Source: JAVVPO01 sp036655715
GTDB taxonomy: Bacteria; Bacillota; Clostridia; Lachnospirales; Cellulosilyticaceae
DNA: 5,637 nucleotides
Reading direction: 5' to 3'
Assembly: GCA_036655715.1 (NCBI GenBank)
Contig: JAVVPO010000110.1
Coordinates: 1 to 5,637, forward strand
The notes beneath the pieces are model-generated. The model had not been told where the DNA came from. It saw only the letters and a program-made list of their open reading frames with translations, and did no database searches. Position 1 is the first letter of the stretch, and the number at the start of each line of letters is the position of its first letter. Positions 5,579-5,637 of this stretch are shown piece by piece. Made by a program: the position numbers and the translations under genes.

Positions 5579-5637
5579 CTATTCTAAACTATCTACAAGC
5601 TCTTTAATTGCTTGCTTATCAAAATCATATTTATTGT
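5579..5637 (-). CDS. C-terminal fragment of an unidentified minus-strand gene
   Basis: The frame is open from the right edge of the window to a TAG at 5579-5581 and ends NKYDFDKQAIKELVDSLE, a charged, amphipathic sequence typical of a C-terminal helix. The strong terminator directly downstream supports a real gene end. Another frame also stays open until a TAG at about 5593-5595, but its peptide is less protein-like. The family cannot be told from 18 residues. It may or may not be functionally linked to the flavoprotein operon, since the terminator separates them. Confidence 0.6.
   Translation of the reverse strand, partial: NKYDFDKQAIKELVDSLE

Overview
The window is AT-rich DNA, most likely from an anaerobic low-GC Firmicute of the Clostridia type. 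This is inferred from base composition, strong GAGG/GGAG ribosome-binding sites, and a three-gene flavoprotein operon (GlpA-like dehydrogenase, NAD/FAD oxidoreductase, DUF1667 protein) typical of anaerobic Firmicutes and Thermotogae. No RNA gene, CRISPR array or complete transposon is visible. All complete genes lie on the minus strand, so transcription runs from the right end to the left.

Right end (5637 to 5386): the last 18 codons and stop of an unidentified minus-strand gene, a strong intrinsic terminator (5525-5567), then a leader of about 140 bases. The leader carries a candidate sigma-A promoter (TTGTAA, 16 bases, TATATT) and a very short ORF in frame with the first operon gene.

Operon 1 (5385 to 2313): a 486-residue FAD dehydrogenase with a C-terminal [2Fe-2S] BFD-like domain, a 416-residue FAD/NAD oxidoreductase, and a small four-cysteine DUF1667 protein. 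Each junction is a one-base stop/start overlap (TAATG, TGATG), so the three are almost certainly translationally coupled and probably form one complex. It likely oxidises glycerol 3-phosphate or a related hydroxy acid and passes electrons through the [2Fe-2S] cluster and second flavin to NAD or another carrier. E. coli-type glpB and glpC genes are absent from the window.

Gene pair 2 (2242 to 560): an eight-helix permease of the UPF0718/DUF318 (ArsP-like) family with a His/Cys-rich cytoplasmic loop, followed 3 bases later by a TIGR03943-family membrane protein with a conserved CC motif. The two families commonly occur together and suggest metal or metalloid handling; the substrate is unknown. 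A long imperfect hairpin fills the gap between operon 1 and this pair and buries the permease start codon.

Left end (559 to 1): about 500 bases with no complete gene. It holds a 186-bp, almost wholly self-complementary element with 20-bp perfect terminal inverted repeats (MITE-like), and at the extreme left a probable C-terminal fragment of a plus-strand gene converging on the minus-strand genes.

The most interesting items are the palindromic element, the start-codon hairpin before the permease, the in-frame mini-ORF and 13-base repeat before the GlpA-like gene, and the unsettled electron route of the three-protein flavoprotein system.
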